A stretch of 64,000 nucleotides of DNA from the NCBI RefSeq assembly GCF_900114765.1, contig NZ_FOUD01000002.1, forward strand, positions 62,001 to 126,000. The letters are read 5' to 3'. This stretch comes from Halopseudomonas pachastrellae (GTDB lineage Bacteria > Pseudomonadota > Gammaproteobacteria > Pseudomonadales > Pseudomonadaceae). The notes under the pieces were generated by a model. That model saw nothing but the letters and a program-made list of their open reading frames with translations, did not search any database and was not told the origin of the DNA. This document shows positions 20,997-30,608 of this stretch, one piece after another. The first letter of the stretch is position 1. The number at the start of each line of letters is the position of its first letter. Both the position numbers and the translations under genes were made by a program.

Positions 20997-21543
20997 CTCC
21001 CTCCTTGCCCTGACCCTGCTGGCTGGCTGCGCCACCCACGCCCTTGCACTGCCGAGCGACAGCAGCCAGCCGATCCGCATCCAGGCGGATTCCGCTACGC
21101 TGGATGACAAGCGCAACACCGCCGTGTACACCGGCAACGTGATCATCACCCAGGGCAGCATGCGCCTGACCGGTGGCCGCGTGACGCTGAGCACCAATGC
21201 CAACGGCGAGCTGAACACCATGGTGACCTATGGCAGCCCGGCTACCTACCAGCAAACACCGGAGGCCAACAAGGCGCCGGTCAAGGCGCGGGCGCAGACC
21301 ATCGAGTATCACGCTGACCGCGAAACCATTGTGCTGATTCAGGAAGCCTTTCTGGAGCAGTCCGGCAACACCTTCCAGGGCGACTATGTCAGCTATGACA
21401 TACCACGCCAGGTGGTTGATGCCGGCCGCGGCAGCGAAAGTGCCAACGGCGGCCAGAACGGTGGCGGCGGACGCATCGAGATCGTGATTCAGCCGCGCAG
21501 CCGCAGCAACGACAGCAGCAACGAAGAGCCAGCCACACCATGA
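20983..21543 (+). CDS. lptA: Periplasmic LPS bridge protein LptA (LptH)
   Basis: Forms the periplasmic bridge carrying LPS from LptC to LptD; called LptH in P. aeruginosa. 186 residues with an OstA-type jellyroll: [34 protein letters not shown] start, and [22 protein letters not shown] near the end. The C-terminus is low-complexity (GGQNGGGGR then a Ser/Asn run). The signal peptide contains LLAGC, which looks like a lipobox, although LptA is expected to be soluble; cleavage after HALA is the alternative. Confidence 0.93.
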   Translation: MRCVNSLLALTLLAGCATHALALPSDSSQPIRIQADSATLDDKRNTAVYTGNVIITQGSMRLTGGRVTLSTNANGELNTMVTYGSPATYQQTPEANKAPVKARAQTIEYHADRETIVLIQEAFLEQSGNTFQGDYVSYDIPRQVVDAGRGSESANGGQNGGGGRIEIVIQPRSRSNDSSNEEPATP

Positions 21544-22265
21544 CCACCCTGCACGCCCAGCACCTGGCCAAGGCCTATAAGGCGCGCAAGGTTGTGCGCG
21601 ACGTGTCGGTCTCTATCGACAGCGGCCAGGTAGTCGGCCTGCTTGGCCCCAACGGCGCCGGCAAGACCACCTGCTTTTACATGATTGTTGGCCTGGTCAA
21701 GGCCGATCAGGGCACGGTAACCGTCAACGGCAAGGACGTCACCCGCCTGCCCATGCACGGCCGCGCCCGCGAAGGTATCGGCTATCTGCCGCAGGAAGCA
21801 TCGATTTTCCGCAAGCTGACGGTCGCCGAAAACATCATGGCGATTCTGGAAACCCGCAAGGATCTGAATCGCCAGGCCCGCGAAGGCAAACTGGAATCGC
21901 TGCTGCGCGAATTTCATATCCATCACCTGAGCGACAGCCTGGGCATGAGCCTGTCCGGCGGCGAGCGTCGCCGCGCCGAGATTGCCCGGGCACTGGCCAC
22001 CGACCCCAGCTTCATTCTGCTGGACGAGCCCTTTGCCGGCGTCGACCCGATTTCGGTCGGCGACATCAAGCAGATCATCCAGCACCTGAAAGACAAGGGC
22101 ATTGGCGTGCTGATCACCGATCACAACGTACGCGAAACCCTGGATATCTGTGACAAGGCCTATATCGTCAACGATGGCCACATCATTGCCGAAGGTGATG
22201 CCGACACCGTACTGGCAGACCAGACGGTGAAAGATGTATACCTGGGCCATGCCTTCCGGCTATAA
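21540..22265 (+). CDS. lptB: LPS export ABC transporter ATPase LptB
   Basis: Cytoplasmic ATPase powering LPS extraction from the inner membrane. 241 residues. Walker [11 protein letters not shown]-loop in [10 protein letters not shown], signature [15 protein letters not shown], Walker [14 protein letters not shown] and switch His in [10 protein letters not shown] are all intact. It overlaps lptA by 4 bp. The LptFG permeases are not in this window. Confidence 0.97.
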   Translation: MTTLHAQHLAKAYKARKVVRDVSVSIDSGQVVGLLGPNGAGKTTCFYMIVGLVKADQGTVTVNGKDVTRLPMHGRAREGIGYLPQEASIFRKLTVAENIMAILETRKDLNRQAREGKLESLLREFHIHHLSDSLGMSLSGGERRRAEIARALATDPSFILLDEPFAGVDPISVGDIKQIIQHLKDKGIGVLITDHNVRETLDICDKAYIVNDGHIIAEGDADTVLADQTVKDVYLGHAFRL

Positions 22266-22358
22266 AAGCACCCGTATTTCAGGCATGCTACCGGCAAATG
22301 GACATCAGCATGTCCAAACCAACGGTTTGAACCAGCGCACAAGGTATTTCGCAACACA

Positions 22359-23858
22359 ATGAAACCCTCGCTCGTCCTCAAGATGGGGCAGCAGCTGACC
22401 ATGACACCTCAGCTGCAGCAGGCCATCAGACTGCTTCAGCTGTCCAGTCTCGACCTCCAGCAGGAGGTGCAGGAGGCACTGGAGGCCAATCCCATGCTGG
22501 AAATGGCCGACGAGGGTGACGATGACTACAGCAGCAACGCCAGCCAGGACAGCGGCGATGACGACGCCCCGGCGGTAACCCTGCCCGAGCCGGTCTCCAT
22601 GGACTCCATCGACCAGCACACCCAGGGTGATCAGGAAGGCAACTGGAACGAGGCGATCCCCAACGAGCTGCCGGTCGACACCCAGTGGGAAGACGTCTAC
22701 CAGACCTCTGCCAGCTCCCTGCCCAGCCAGGATGACGAAGACTGGGACTACACCTCACGCACCGGCACCGGTGAAACGCTGCAAAGCCACCTGGAGTGGC
22801 AGCTCAACCTGCTGCCGATGTCCGAAACCGACTACCAGATCGCCACCGCTCTGATCGACGGCATCAACGCCGACGGCTACCTCGAAGAGTCGCTGGAAGA
22901 CATCCTCGCGTCGCTGCCCGAAGAGCTGGAAGCCGAGCTCGACGAAGTGGAAATGGTGCTGCACCGCATCCAGCAATTCGAACCCGTGGGCGTAGGCGCA
23001 CGTGACCTGCGCGAATGCCTTCTGTTGCAGATTCGCCAGTTGCCGGACGACACGCCGATGCTGGAGCAGGCAACCCGGGTAATTCGCGATCATCTGGAGC
23101 TGCTCGGCAACCGCGACTTCAGCCAGTTGATGCGCCGCAGCAAGCTGAAGGAAGACCAGCTGCGTGATGCGATCAGCCTGATCCAGACGCTCAACCCGCG
23201 CCCCGGCTCCGAGATCGCCTCAGGCGAAGCCGAGTACGTCATTCCCGACGTGATCGTGCGCCGCGACAGCCACCGCTGGATCGTCGAGCTGAATCAGGAC
23301 GCTGTGCCCAAGGTGCGCGTCAACGGCCACTACGCCTCCATGGTCCGCCGCGCCGACTCCAGCGAAGACAACACCTACCTGCGCAACAACCTGCAGGAGG
23401 CCCGCTGGTTCATCAAGAGCCTGCAAAGCCGCAACGAAACACTGATGAAGGTAGCCACCCAGATCGTCGAGCATCAGCGCGGCTTTCTTGAGCATGGCGA
23501 AGAAGCCATGAAGCCACTGGTACTGCATGACATCGCCGAAGCCGTTGGCATGCACGAGTCGACCATCTCGCGGGTTACCACGCAAAAGTACATGCACACC
23601 CCGCGCGGCATTTTCGAGCTCAAGTACTTCTTCTCCAGTCACGTCGGGACCAGCGAGGGTGGAGAATTCTCATCTACCGCCATCCGCGCACTGATCAAAA
23701 AGCTGGTTGCAGCAGAAAACCCAAAGAAACCATTGAGTGACAGCAAGATCGCTGGTTTACTGGAAGAGCAGGGCATCGAAGTAGCCCGCCGGACCATCGC
23801 AAAGTATCGCGAGTCGCTCAATATCGCGCCATCGAGCGAACGCAAGAGACTGGTCTAG
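22359..23858 (+). CDS. rpoN: RNA polymerase sigma-54 factor RpoN
   Basis: Alternative sigma factor for -24/-12 promoters (nitrogen, motility and others). 499 residues. The glutamine/leucine-rich activator-interacting region I spans residues 1-50, followed by an acidic linker (about 50-125), the core-binding domain, the HTH, and the RpoN box [10 protein letters not shown] near residue 480. It is followed by hpf-ptsN-rapZ-ptsO, the conserved rpoN cluster. Confidence 0.97.
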   Translation: MKPSLVLKMGQQLTMTPQLQQAIRLLQLSSLDLQQEVQEALEANPMLEMADEGDDDYSSNASQDSGDDDAPAVTLPEPVSMDSIDQHTQGDQEGNWNEAIPNELPVDTQWEDVYQTSASSLPSQDDEDWDYTSRTGTGETLQSHLEWQLNLLPMSETDYQIATALIDGINADGYLEESLEDILASLPEELEAELDEVEMVLHRIQQFEPVGVGARDLRECLLLQIRQLPDDTPMLEQATRVIRDHLELLGNRDFSQLMRRSKLKEDQLRDAISLIQTLNPRPGSEIASGEAEYVIPDVIVRRDSHRWIVELNQDAVPKVRVNGHYASMVRRADSSEDNTYLRNNLQEARWFIKSLQSRNETLMKVATQIVEHQRGFLEHGEEAMKPLVLHDIAEAVGMHESTISRVTTQKYMHTPRGIFELKYFFSSHVGTSEGGEFSSTAIRALIKKLVAAENPKKPLSDSKIAGLLEEQGIEVARRTIAKYRESLNIAPSSERKRLV

Positions 23859-23970
23859 CGTCCTCTGGCCGATAGCGGTCAGGGCGAAGATCCAGTTCAG
23901 GGATCATGCAGTGGCACCACCGGGTGACGGAAGATCACCCTGCAACAACAAGCCAATCAGGAGACGCCGT

Positions 23971-24279
23971 ATGCAACTGAACATTAGCGGTCACCAACTC
24001 GACATCACTGACGCACTGCGCGATTACGTCACTGAGAAAATGGCCCGTCTGGAGCGGCATTTCGACAAGATCACCAACGTACAAGTCACCCTTGAAGTTG
24101 AAAAGCTCCGGCAGAAGGCCGAAGCCACCCTGCACATCGCAGGGGGCGAAGTTGTTGCACTGGCCGAGCATACCGACATGTACGCCGCCATTGACATGCT
24201 GACCGACAAGCTTGATCGCCAACTGATCAAGCACAAGGAAAAGCACATTGACCGCCAGCAAGGCGCAAACGTCCGATAA
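23971..24279 (+). CDS. hpf: Short ribosome hibernation promoting factor HPF
   Basis: Binds the 30S subunit A/P-site region and promotes 100S ribosome dimers in stationary phase together with RMF. 102 residues, the short form without the C-terminal dimerisation domain. MQLNISGHQLDITDALRDYV and the basic region ending DRQLIKHKEKHIDR are typical. AGGAG lies 7 bases before the ATG. A small dyad (GGGTGA/TCACCC, 23922-23940) lies in its leader. Confidence 0.94.
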   Translation: MQLNISGHQLDITDALRDYVTEKMARLERHFDKITNVQVTLEVEKLRQKAEATLHIAGGEVVALAEHTDMYAAIDMLTDKLDRQLIKHKEKHIDRQQGANVR

Positions 24280-24291
24280 CATCGCGCCAAC

Positions 24292-24750
24292 ATGCAAATT
24301 GACCACATCCTGACCCCTGAACGCACTTTCTCCGGCGTTCAGGGGGGATCCAAAAAACGTGTGCTGGAGCTGATCGGCAAACTGGTTGCTCGGCACACCA
24401 ACCTGGATCCCGACGCCATCTATGAAAACCTGATTGCCCGCGAAAAGCTCGGCTCAACCGGCTTTGGCAACGGTATCGCCATTCCTCACTGTCGTCTTGA
24501 AGACTGCCATCAGGCCATTGGCGCCCTGCTGCAGCTCGACGGCAAGATCGATTTTGATGCCCTTGATGGCCAGCCCGTAGACCTGATCTTCGTCCTGCTG
24601 GTCCCTCAGGAAGCCACCGAACAGCACCTGCAGATCCTCAAGATGCTGGCCGGCAAGCTGGACCGGGCAGACCTGCGCGACGCTCTACGCGCAGCACCAG
24701 ACGCCGACGCCCTTTACCGCGTCATGGTCAACGACGGCGACGGAGGCTGA
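24292..24750 (+). CDS. ptsN: PTS IIA-like nitrogen regulatory protein PtsN
   Basis: Phosphate acceptor at the end of the nitrogen PTS (PtsP-PtsO-PtsN); by homology its phosphorylation state controls potassium transport, sensor kinases and PHA metabolism in pseudomonads. 152 residues, one EIIA-Man/Fru-type domain with active-site His66 in GIAIPHCRL. It lies 12 bp after hpf and 2 bp before rapZ. Confidence 0.96.
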   Translation: MQIDHILTPERTFSGVQGGSKKRVLELIGKLVARHTNLDPDAIYENLIAREKLGSTGFGNGIAIPHCRLEDCHQAIGALLQLDGKIDFDALDGQPVDLIFVLLVPQEATEQHLQILKMLAGKLDRADLRDALRAAPDADALYRVMVNDGDGG

Positions 24751-24752
24751 CC

Positions 24753-25607
24753 ATGCGTTTGATTGTCGTCAGCGGCCGTTCCGGCTCGGGCAAAAGTACC
24801 GCCCTGCATCTGCTGGAAGACAATGGCTTCTACTGCATCGACAATCTCCCCGCAGGCCTGTTGCCGGAATTGGCTCGCCAGGCCAGCCTGAACGATTTCA
24901 GCGTGCCGGATGTCGCCATCAGTATCGACGCCCGCAACCTGCCCAATGACCTCGCTCGCTTCCCCCAGTTGCTGAAAGAAGTCCGCGCCGCCGGTGTGCA
25001 GTGCGACATTCTGTTTCTCGCCGCCAGGGACGAGGTGCTGATCAAGCGTTTTTCCGAGACCCGCCGCAAACACCCGCTGACCGATGACCAACTGTCGCTG
25101 GGCGAGGCGCTGGCTCAGGAACTGAAGATCCTCGAGCCGATCATCGACCTGGCAACGCTCAAGGTCGATACCAGCCACCTGAATCTCTATCAGCTGCGCG
25201 ATCAGCTGAAGCAACGCCTGCTCGGCGCCCAGGGCAGCCAGCCGTCGGTGCTGATCCAGTCTTTCGGCTTCAAGCGCGGCGTACCCACCGATGCCGATCT
25301 GGTGTTCGACGTGCGTTGCCTGCCCAACCCCTACTGGATGCCCGATCTGCGCGCCTACTCTGGCCGTGATGAGCCGGTACGCGACTATCTGGCCGCACAG
25401 CCAGAAGTCGAAGACATGTTTCAGGATATCGTCTACTATCTGCGCAAGTGGCTGCCGCGCTACGCTGCCAGCGAGCGTAGCTACATGACCATCGCCATTG
25501 GCTGCACCGGCGGTCATCACCGCTCGGTCTATATCGCCGAGCGCCTGGTCGAAGCCCTTAGCCGCACCACCCCCAACCTTCTGATCCGTCACCGCGACTT
25601 GCCCTGA
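24753..25607 (+). CDS. rapZ: RNase adapter protein RapZ
   Basis: In E. coli RapZ binds GlmZ sRNA and guides RNase E, tuning GlmS and amino-sugar supply; the role in pseudomonads is less defined. 284 residues. Walker A GRSGSGKS (8-15), [15 protein letters not shown], and the C-terminal [12 protein letters not shown] motif shared by the family. Its TGA shares one base with the ptsO ATG. Confidence 0.95.
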   Translation: MRLIVVSGRSGSGKSTALHLLEDNGFYCIDNLPAGLLPELARQASLNDFSVPDVAISIDARNLPNDLARFPQLLKEVRAAGVQCDILFLAARDEVLIKRFSETRRKHPLTDDQLSLGEALAQELKILEPIIDLATLKVDTSHLNLYQLRDQLKQRLLGAQGSQPSVLIQSFGFKRGVPTDADLVFDVRCLPNPYWMPDLRAYSGRDEPVRDYLAAQPEVEDMFQDIVYYLRKWLPRYAASERSYMTIAIGCTGGHHRSVYIAERLVEALSRTTPNLLIRHRDLP

Positions 25608-25879
25608 TGCCCAACACCCGCGTCCTCATCATCAACAAGCTCGGCTTGCACGCCCGCGCCGCCGCCAAATTTGTCAGCGTAGCCAATCAATACGGCTGCA
25701 AGGTGGGTGTCGGACTGGATGAAGAGAGTCAGGTAGACGGCAAAAGCATCATGCAAGTAATGATGCTGGCCGCCAGCAAAGGCACCGAAATCTGCATCAG
25801 CTGCGAAGGCGAGCAGGCCGACGACGCCATGAACGCGTTGCTTGAGCTGATTAACGATTATTTTGGGGAAGGGGAATAG
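25607..25879 (+). CDS. ptsO: Phosphocarrier protein NPr (PtsO)
   Basis: HPr-like carrier passing phosphate from PtsP to PtsN in the nitrogen PTS. 90 residues with the active-site His15 in KLGLHARAAAKF and the regulatory-region segment GKSIMQVMML. It overlaps rapZ by 1 bp. Its TAG stop is the first three bases of the heptad array that follows (TAGCTGG then AAGCTGG units), so the repeat begins exactly at the end of the gene. Confidence 0.95.
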   Translation: MPNTRVLIINKLGLHARAAAKFVSVANQYGCKVGVGLDEESQVDGKSIMQVMMLAASKGTEICISCEGEQADDAMNALLELINDYFGEGE

Positions 25880-26053
25880 CTGGAAGCTGGAAGCTGGAAG
25901 CTGGAAGCTGGAAGCTGGAAGCTGGAAGCTGGAAGCTGGAAGCTTAATCAGGATAAACCCGGATCAATACCCGTCAAGCCGGATTGGCGGGATATAAACA
26001 AAAAGCCAATACCCGCAACAACTCGGACTGCTTCAAGCTTCAAGCTTCCAGCC
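25877..26053 (+). repeat. Heptad-phased inverted repeat element, copy B (9 units)
   Basis: TAGCTGG plus eight AAGCTGG units, then AAGCTT (25877-25945). An 84-bp core (25946-26029) follows, then inverted GCTTCAA, GCTTCAA, GCTTCCA, GCCCTAG (26030-26057). The core matches copy A at most positions by eye. It fills the gap between the ptsO and pmbA stops. Confidence 0.8.
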
Positions 26054-26073
26054 CTAGCGGCTTTCGCCGCTAG
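26054..26073. other. Hairpin containing the pmbA stop codon
   Basis: Arms CTAGCGGC (26054-26061) and GCCGCTAG (26066-26073) around TTTC. The pmbA stop (CTA on the plus strand, 26070-26072) is in the right arm. In pmbA sense it reads TAGCGGC-GAAA-GCCGCTA, starting at the stop codon. Confidence 0.6.
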
Positions 26074-27425
26074 CTTCCCCCTACTGTCATCCCATCCACC
26101 AACCAACTACCGGTCAGATAGTTGCCGCGGCGCTCGATATCGGAGCCGACGCAGCGCAGGTTGGTGTACATGTCGCGCAGGTTGCCGGCGATGGTCACTT
26201 CGCTGACCGGGTACTGGATTTCGCCGTTCTCGACCCAGAAGCCACCGGCGCCCCGTGAGTAATCGCCGGTGACGCCATTCACGCCCTGCCCCATCAGCTC
26301 GGTCACCAGCAGGCCGGTGCCCATTTCCTTTAGCAGGGCCTGCAGGTCGCCCGCGTTGCTGCTGACTTGCAGGTTATGCACGCCGCCAGCGTTGGCGGTA
26401 CTGGGCAAGCCCAGCTTGCGGCCCGAGTAGGTGCTGAGCAGCCAACTGGTCAGCCGCCCCTGATCGATAAATGCCTGCTCACGGGTTTGCAATCCGTCGC
26501 CGTCAAACGCCGAGCTGCCCAGACCCTGGCGCAGATAGGGCGTCTCGTGCATGCGCATCCACTCGGGAAATACCGGCTGTCCCATGGCGTCCAGCAGGAA
26601 GGTCGACTCGCGGTAGACCGCGCCGCCGGAAATAGCGCCAAACAGGTGTCCAACCAGACCGGCGGCCTGGTCCGCGGCGAACAGCACCGGCACCTTGGCG
26701 GTTTTCACCGAGCGTGGCTGCAGGCGTGCGAGTGTGCGCTGGGCCGCCTTGCGCCCCACCGACTCCTCGCTGGCCAGCCGCTCGGGCACCCGATCTACGG
26801 CGTACCAGTAATCGCGCTGCATGCCCTGCTCCGAGGAGGCAATAAGAATGGCTGCGCTACTGTGTCGGCTGCTCAACGCACTGCCGATAAAACCATGGCT
26901 GTTGCCGTACACCCGGCAGCCCTGCTGGGTGCTGATCTGCGCACTGTCGCTGACCAGACGCGGGTCGACATCCAGCGCGGAGGCCTCCAGCAGCAGCGCG
27001 CGCTCGATGGCATCATCAGCGCTCAACTGCCAGGGATGAAACAAATCCAGATCAGGCAGATCGGTGGCCATCAGCTGCGCATCCGCAAGGCCGGCGCACG
27101 GGTCTTCACTGGCGTGACGGGCAATCACCAGAGCGGTCTCTACCGCTTTGATGATGGCCTCATCAGAGGTGTCTGAGGTACTCACACTGCCCTTGCGCTG
27201 GCCGTCATACAGCGTGATGGCAAAACCCTGATCACGATTGAACTCGACCGTCTCCACCTCGCGGTTGCGCACGCTGACCGACAGCCCGGTGTTCTGGCTG
27301 ACGCCGACCTCGCTGGCCGTCGCGCCCTGACGTCGGGCTTGCTCAACGATAAAGGCCACCCGCTGTTCCAGCATCTCGCGCAGCGCCTGCGGACTTTCGG
27401 CTACGCTGGTTGTATTCGCGCTCAT
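26070..27425 (-). CDS. pmbA: Metalloprotease-family protein PmbA (TldE)
   Basis: Forms the TldD/TldE heterodimer; TldD carries the metal site while PmbA/TldE lacks it. The complex is implicated in microcin B17 maturation and CcdA degradation. 451 residues from the ATG at 27425, which has GGAGG just upstream. Segments DGDGLQTREQAFIDQGRLTSWLLSTYSGRKLG-like and GVNGVTGDYSRGAGGFWVENGEIQYPVSEVTIAGNL-like near the C-terminus are family hallmarks. It is divergent from yjgA. Its 3' end abuts the repeat element. Confidence 0.95.
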   Translation of the reverse strand: MSANTTSVAESPQALREMLEQRVAFIVEQARRQGATASEVGVSQNTGLSVSVRNREVETVEFNRDQGFAITLYDGQRKGSVSTSDTSDEAIIKAVETALVIARHASEDPCAGLADAQLMATDLPDLDLFHPWQLSADDAIERALLLEASALDVDPRLVSDSAQISTQQGCRVYGNSHGFIGSALSSRHSSAAILIASSEQGMQRDYWYAVDRVPERLASEESVGRKAAQRTLARLQPRSVKTAKVPVLFAADQAAGLVGHLFGAISGGAVYRESTFLLDAMGQPVFPEWMRMHETPYLRQGLGSSAFDGDGLQTREQAFIDQGRLTSWLLSTYSGRKLGLPSTANAGGVHNLQVSSNAGDLQALLKEMGTGLLVTELMGQGVNGVTGDYSRGAGGFWVENGEIQYPVSEVTIAGNLRDMYTNLRCVGSDIERRGNYLTGSWLVDGMTVGGS

Positions 27426-27513
27426 CTCACCTCCAAAGCAGAGGGCCATTGTAGCGAGGTTACTGGCGGAAACCACCTCGCATTAGTCGCGCAACACCAC
27501 AAAGGAGTATCAT

Positions 27514-28089
27514 ATGCGGCCCGACAGCCAGCTGTACGGCGCCGCCGACAGGAACACCATGACCGAATTTTACGAAGACGACGCGCTCGAACCCGAAGAC
27601 GAGGGTAAAAGCAAAACCCAGATAAAACGGGAAATGGATGCCCTGCAGGATCTGGGCAAGCGCCTGATCGCCCTCAAGCCCGACCAGTTGGCCAAGCTGG
27701 AGCTGACCGACAAGCTGCGCCTGGCGCTGGCCGAAGCCCATCGCCACACCGCCCGCGGCGCGCTCAAGCGCCACATGAGCTATGTCGGCAAACTCATGCG
27801 CGATCAGGATGTAGAGCGCATTCAGCAGTACGTTGACCTGCTGGACAGCGGCAGCCAGGCCCACAACCAGCACTTCCACCAGATTGAGCGCTGGCGTGAC
27901 CGCCTGCTGACCGGCCGCGCCGATGAGCTGGAACTGTTCATGCTCGCCTACCCCGACGCCGACCGTCAGCACCTGCGCCAACTGGTACGCCAGGCCAACC
28001 GCGAGACCGAGCAGAACAAGCCGCCAGCAGCCGCGCGCAAGCTGTTCAAGGCCATCCGCATCCTCGCCGACGACGCCAAGGGGCTCTGA
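27514..28089 (+). CDS. darP: Ribosome-associated protein YjgA (DarP)
   Basis: DUF615 family; in E. coli DarP binds late 50S assembly intermediates near the peptidyl transferase centre. Up to 191 residues. The core SKTQIKREMDALQDLGKRL and the C-terminal RWRDRLL segment are typical, and the protein is helical and basic. The ATG at 27514 has an excellent AAGGAG six bases upstream; the ATG at 27559 fits homolog lengths better and remains possible. It is divergent from pmbA. Confidence 0.9.
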   Translation: MRPDSQLYGAADRNTMTEFYEDDALEPEDEGKSKTQIKREMDALQDLGKRLIALKPDQLAKLELTDKLRLALAEAHRHTARGALKRHMSYVGKLMRDQDVERIQQYVDLLDSGSQAHNQHFHQIERWRDRLLTGRADELELFMLAYPDADRQHLRQLVRQANRETEQNKPPAAARKLFKAIRILADDAKGL

Positions 28090-28196
28090 GCGGGTCGGTA
28101 CTGGGTCACAGCTCAGGCTCACATACAGCCGTCATCTTGGCGCTACGCGCCAACCGCTGCTAGGTTTTAACTTTAACCTGCAGAGGATGATGCTAC

Positions 28197-29177
28197 GTGA
28201 GCCTTGCCCTTGATCTGCCTCGACTCGAAACCACCCTGCGCCTGCCGGCACAGGACGAGCTGCAACAACTTCTGCAGGGACTACTGCAGCCAAGTGCCCG
28301 CATCGACTCGAAGTACCTCTACGATGACCGAGGCTGCGAGCTGTTCACCGACATCTGTCGCCTCGACGAGTACTACCCCACACGTACCGAGGCGCACATA
28401 TTCTCCGACCACCGCGACGCCATCGCCGCACAGCTGCCAGACACCCCACAATGGATCGACCTGGGCTGTGGTGATTGCAGCAAGACGCTGACCTGGCTGG
28501 ATGCCGTGCAGCCGGCACGCGTGATCGGCGTGGATATCGCCGGGGAGTTTCTGCACAGCTCAATGGCCGCCGTCGCCCGAGCCAACCCGGAGCTTGAGTG
28601 TGTCGGCGTGGTTTGCGACTTCACCCAGCACCTTGAGCTGCAGGAGCTACTGGCAGAGCGCCCCACCAACCCGCCAGTGTTCTTTTACCCGGGCTCATCA
28701 ATCGGCAACTTCGAGCCCCGCGACGCCATGCGCTTTCTAAGACGCATACGCGCACTTAGCGGCGAGCACGGGCGTCTGCTGATTGGCGCCGACCTGCTCA
28801 AGCCACGCGCCATCCTGGAGGCCGCTTATGACGATGCCAGCGGCGTCACCGCAGCGTTCAACCTGAACATCCTCAATGTCGTCAATCGCGAGCTGGGCGC
28901 CGAATTCCAGCCCGAGCTTTTTCGCCACCAGGCCCACTTTGATGAAGCGCATCGGCGTATCGAGATGCACCTGGTTGCCCGCGAGCGTCACAGTGTTCGT
29001 CTGGCCCGACACACCCACCGCTACTTTGGCGCCGGAGAGCGCATAGTGACGGAGTACTCGCACAAATACAGTGTGGATGAGTTCCGCGCCCTGCTCGCCG
29101 CCAGCGGCCTGCATTGCAGCCATTACTGGGCCGACCCGCAAGACTGGTTTGGCGTTTTTCTGGCAGAGCCGGTATGA
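28197..29177 (+). CDS. egtD: Histidine N-alpha-methyltransferase EgtD
   Basis: SAM-dependent trimethylation of histidine to hercynine, first step of ergothioneine synthesis. 326 residues from a GTG start (GAGG about 10 bases upstream). DEYYPTRTEAHIF near residue 60, the SAM loop IDLGCGDCSKT, VGVVCDFT and FFYPGSSIGNF are characteristic EgtD motifs. The stop overlaps the egtB start by 4 bp, so both are made together. Confidence 0.93.
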   Translation: MSLALDLPRLETTLRLPAQDELQQLLQGLLQPSARIDSKYLYDDRGCELFTDICRLDEYYPTRTEAHIFSDHRDAIAAQLPDTPQWIDLGCGDCSKTLTWLDAVQPARVIGVDIAGEFLHSSMAAVARANPELECVGVVCDFTQHLELQELLAERPTNPPVFFYPGSSIGNFEPRDAMRFLRRIRALSGEHGRLLIGADLLKPRAILEAAYDDASGVTAAFNLNILNVVNRELGAEFQPELFRHQAHFDEAHRRIEMHLVARERHSVRLARHTHRYFGAGERIVTEYSHKYSVDEFRALLAASGLHCSHYWADPQDWFGVFLAEPV

Positions 29178-30388
29178 GCCGGCCAGCCAATCAGCCAGCA
29201 GCCAGCCGTCTGCAGCTTGAGTACGCGCGGGTTCGCGCGTACTCACTGGAGCTGGTACGCGGACTCAGTGCCGAAGACTGCCAACTGCAGTCCATGCCAG
29301 ACGCCAGCCCGCTGAAGTGGCACCTGGCGCACACCACCTGGTTCTTTGAAACCTTTGTACTCGCCGCATTGCCGCAGCCGCCCAAGGTGGTCGATCCAAG
29401 CTACAAGGTGCTGTTCAACTCCTACTACGTCGGCGTTGGCGAGCGCCACCTGCGAGCCGAGCGCGGCCTGCTGTCGCGCCCCACACTGGACGAGGTACTG
29501 CACTACCGCAAACAGGTCGACCAGTACATGCAACAGGCGTTGGCCGACATCCCCCAGGGCAGCACCCTTGCAACCTTGGTGACCCTTGGCCTGCAGCACG
29601 AACAACAGCATCAGGAATTGATGCTGACAGACCTGAAGCACCACTTTGCCTGCAACCCGCTGCTACCAGCCTGGCGAGCCGAGGCACCTGAGCAGCAGTC
29701 CAGCGCGAGCACAGCTCAGGTGTATGCCTACCGCCGCTTTGCAGGCGGCTTGTGCGACACCGGCGCAAGCGATGCCCCTTTCAGCTATGACAATGAGGGC
29801 CCACGCCACCGGGTCTGGCTGGAGCCCTTTCTGCTTGGTGAGCGCAACGTCAGCAATGGCGACTTTATTGCCTTCATCAACGACGGCGGATACCAGCGCC
29901 CCGAGCTGTGGCTATCCGACGGCTGGGACTGGGCAAGCCAACGGCAGGCGCAGGCACCGCTGTACTGGCAACAAGACCACGAGCAACGCTGGCACGCCTT
30001 CACCCTGGCGGGGCTGCAACCACTGAATCTGGACGCAGCGGTGTGCCATCTTAGCCTGTATGAGGCTGACGCCTATGCACGCTGGGCAGGAGCGCGGCTG
30101 CCGACCGAGGCAGAGTGGGAACACGCAGCGCGTACCGCACCGGATCTTCCCGGGCTGTTCAACCAGGTCTGGCAGTGGACCAACAGCGCCTATCTGCCCT
30201 ACCCCGGTTACCAGCGGGCCGCGGGCGCCGTGGGCGAATACAACGGCAAATTCATGATCAACCAGATGGTCCTGCGCGGCAGTTCCTGTGCTACACCGGC
30301 GGGCCATAGCAGACCCTCATACCGCAACTTTTTTCCCCCGGCTGCACAGTGGCAATTCAGCGGACTGCGTCTGGCGCGCGACGTCTGA
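29174..30388 (+). CDS. egtB: Ergothioneine sulfoxide synthase EgtB
   Basis: Non-haem iron enzyme joining hercynine to a thiol donor (gamma-glutamylcysteine or cysteine) with oxygen. 404 residues. The DinB-like N-terminal domain has the iron ligands His53 (HLAHTTWF) and His142/His146 of HEQQHQE. The C-terminal formylglycine-generating-enzyme-like domain ends GHSRPSYRNFFPP and GLRLAR. No egtA, egtC or egtE is adjacent; cysteine as direct donor is therefore possible but unproven. Confidence 0.92.
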   Translation: MSRPANQPAASRLQLEYARVRAYSLELVRGLSAEDCQLQSMPDASPLKWHLAHTTWFFETFVLAALPQPPKVVDPSYKVLFNSYYVGVGERHLRAERGLLSRPTLDEVLHYRKQVDQYMQQALADIPQGSTLATLVTLGLQHEQQHQELMLTDLKHHFACNPLLPAWRAEAPEQQSSASTAQVYAYRRFAGGLCDTGASDAPFSYDNEGPRHRVWLEPFLLGERNVSNGDFIAFINDGGYQRPELWLSDGWDWASQRQAQAPLYWQQDHEQRWHAFTLAGLQPLNLDAAVCHLSLYEADAYARWAGARLPTEAEWEHAARTAPDLPGLFNQVWQWTNSAYLPYPGYQRAAGAVGEYNGKFMINQMVLRGSSCATPAGHSRPSYRNFFPPAAQWQFSGLRLARDV

Positions 30389-30557
30389 ACAACGCGCTAT
30401 TTAATTGAGCCTCGACGTATACAACACACATCAGGCTCCGGTGGCCAACGCTGCGCGATGACCACCCTGCAGCGCGCCCCGCCCTTGCAAGGTGGAGTAA
30501 GCCCCTTTTCTGCCTTGGCACACGACACCACAAAGGCGTGCGAGCAGACACAAAAAA

Positions 30558-30579
30558 GCCGCCCCGTTACCGGGGCGGC
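30558..30579 (-). terminator. Intrinsic terminator of the acyl-CoA dehydrogenase
   Basis: Stem GCCGCCCCG (30558-30566) / CGGGGCGGC (30571-30579) with a 4-nt loop. On the minus strand it is followed by six T (30552-30557). It lies 30 bp after the stop of the minus-strand gene. Confidence 0.85.
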
Positions 30580-30608
30580 CTCGATACTGGCAACAACGCC
30601 AGACTACA

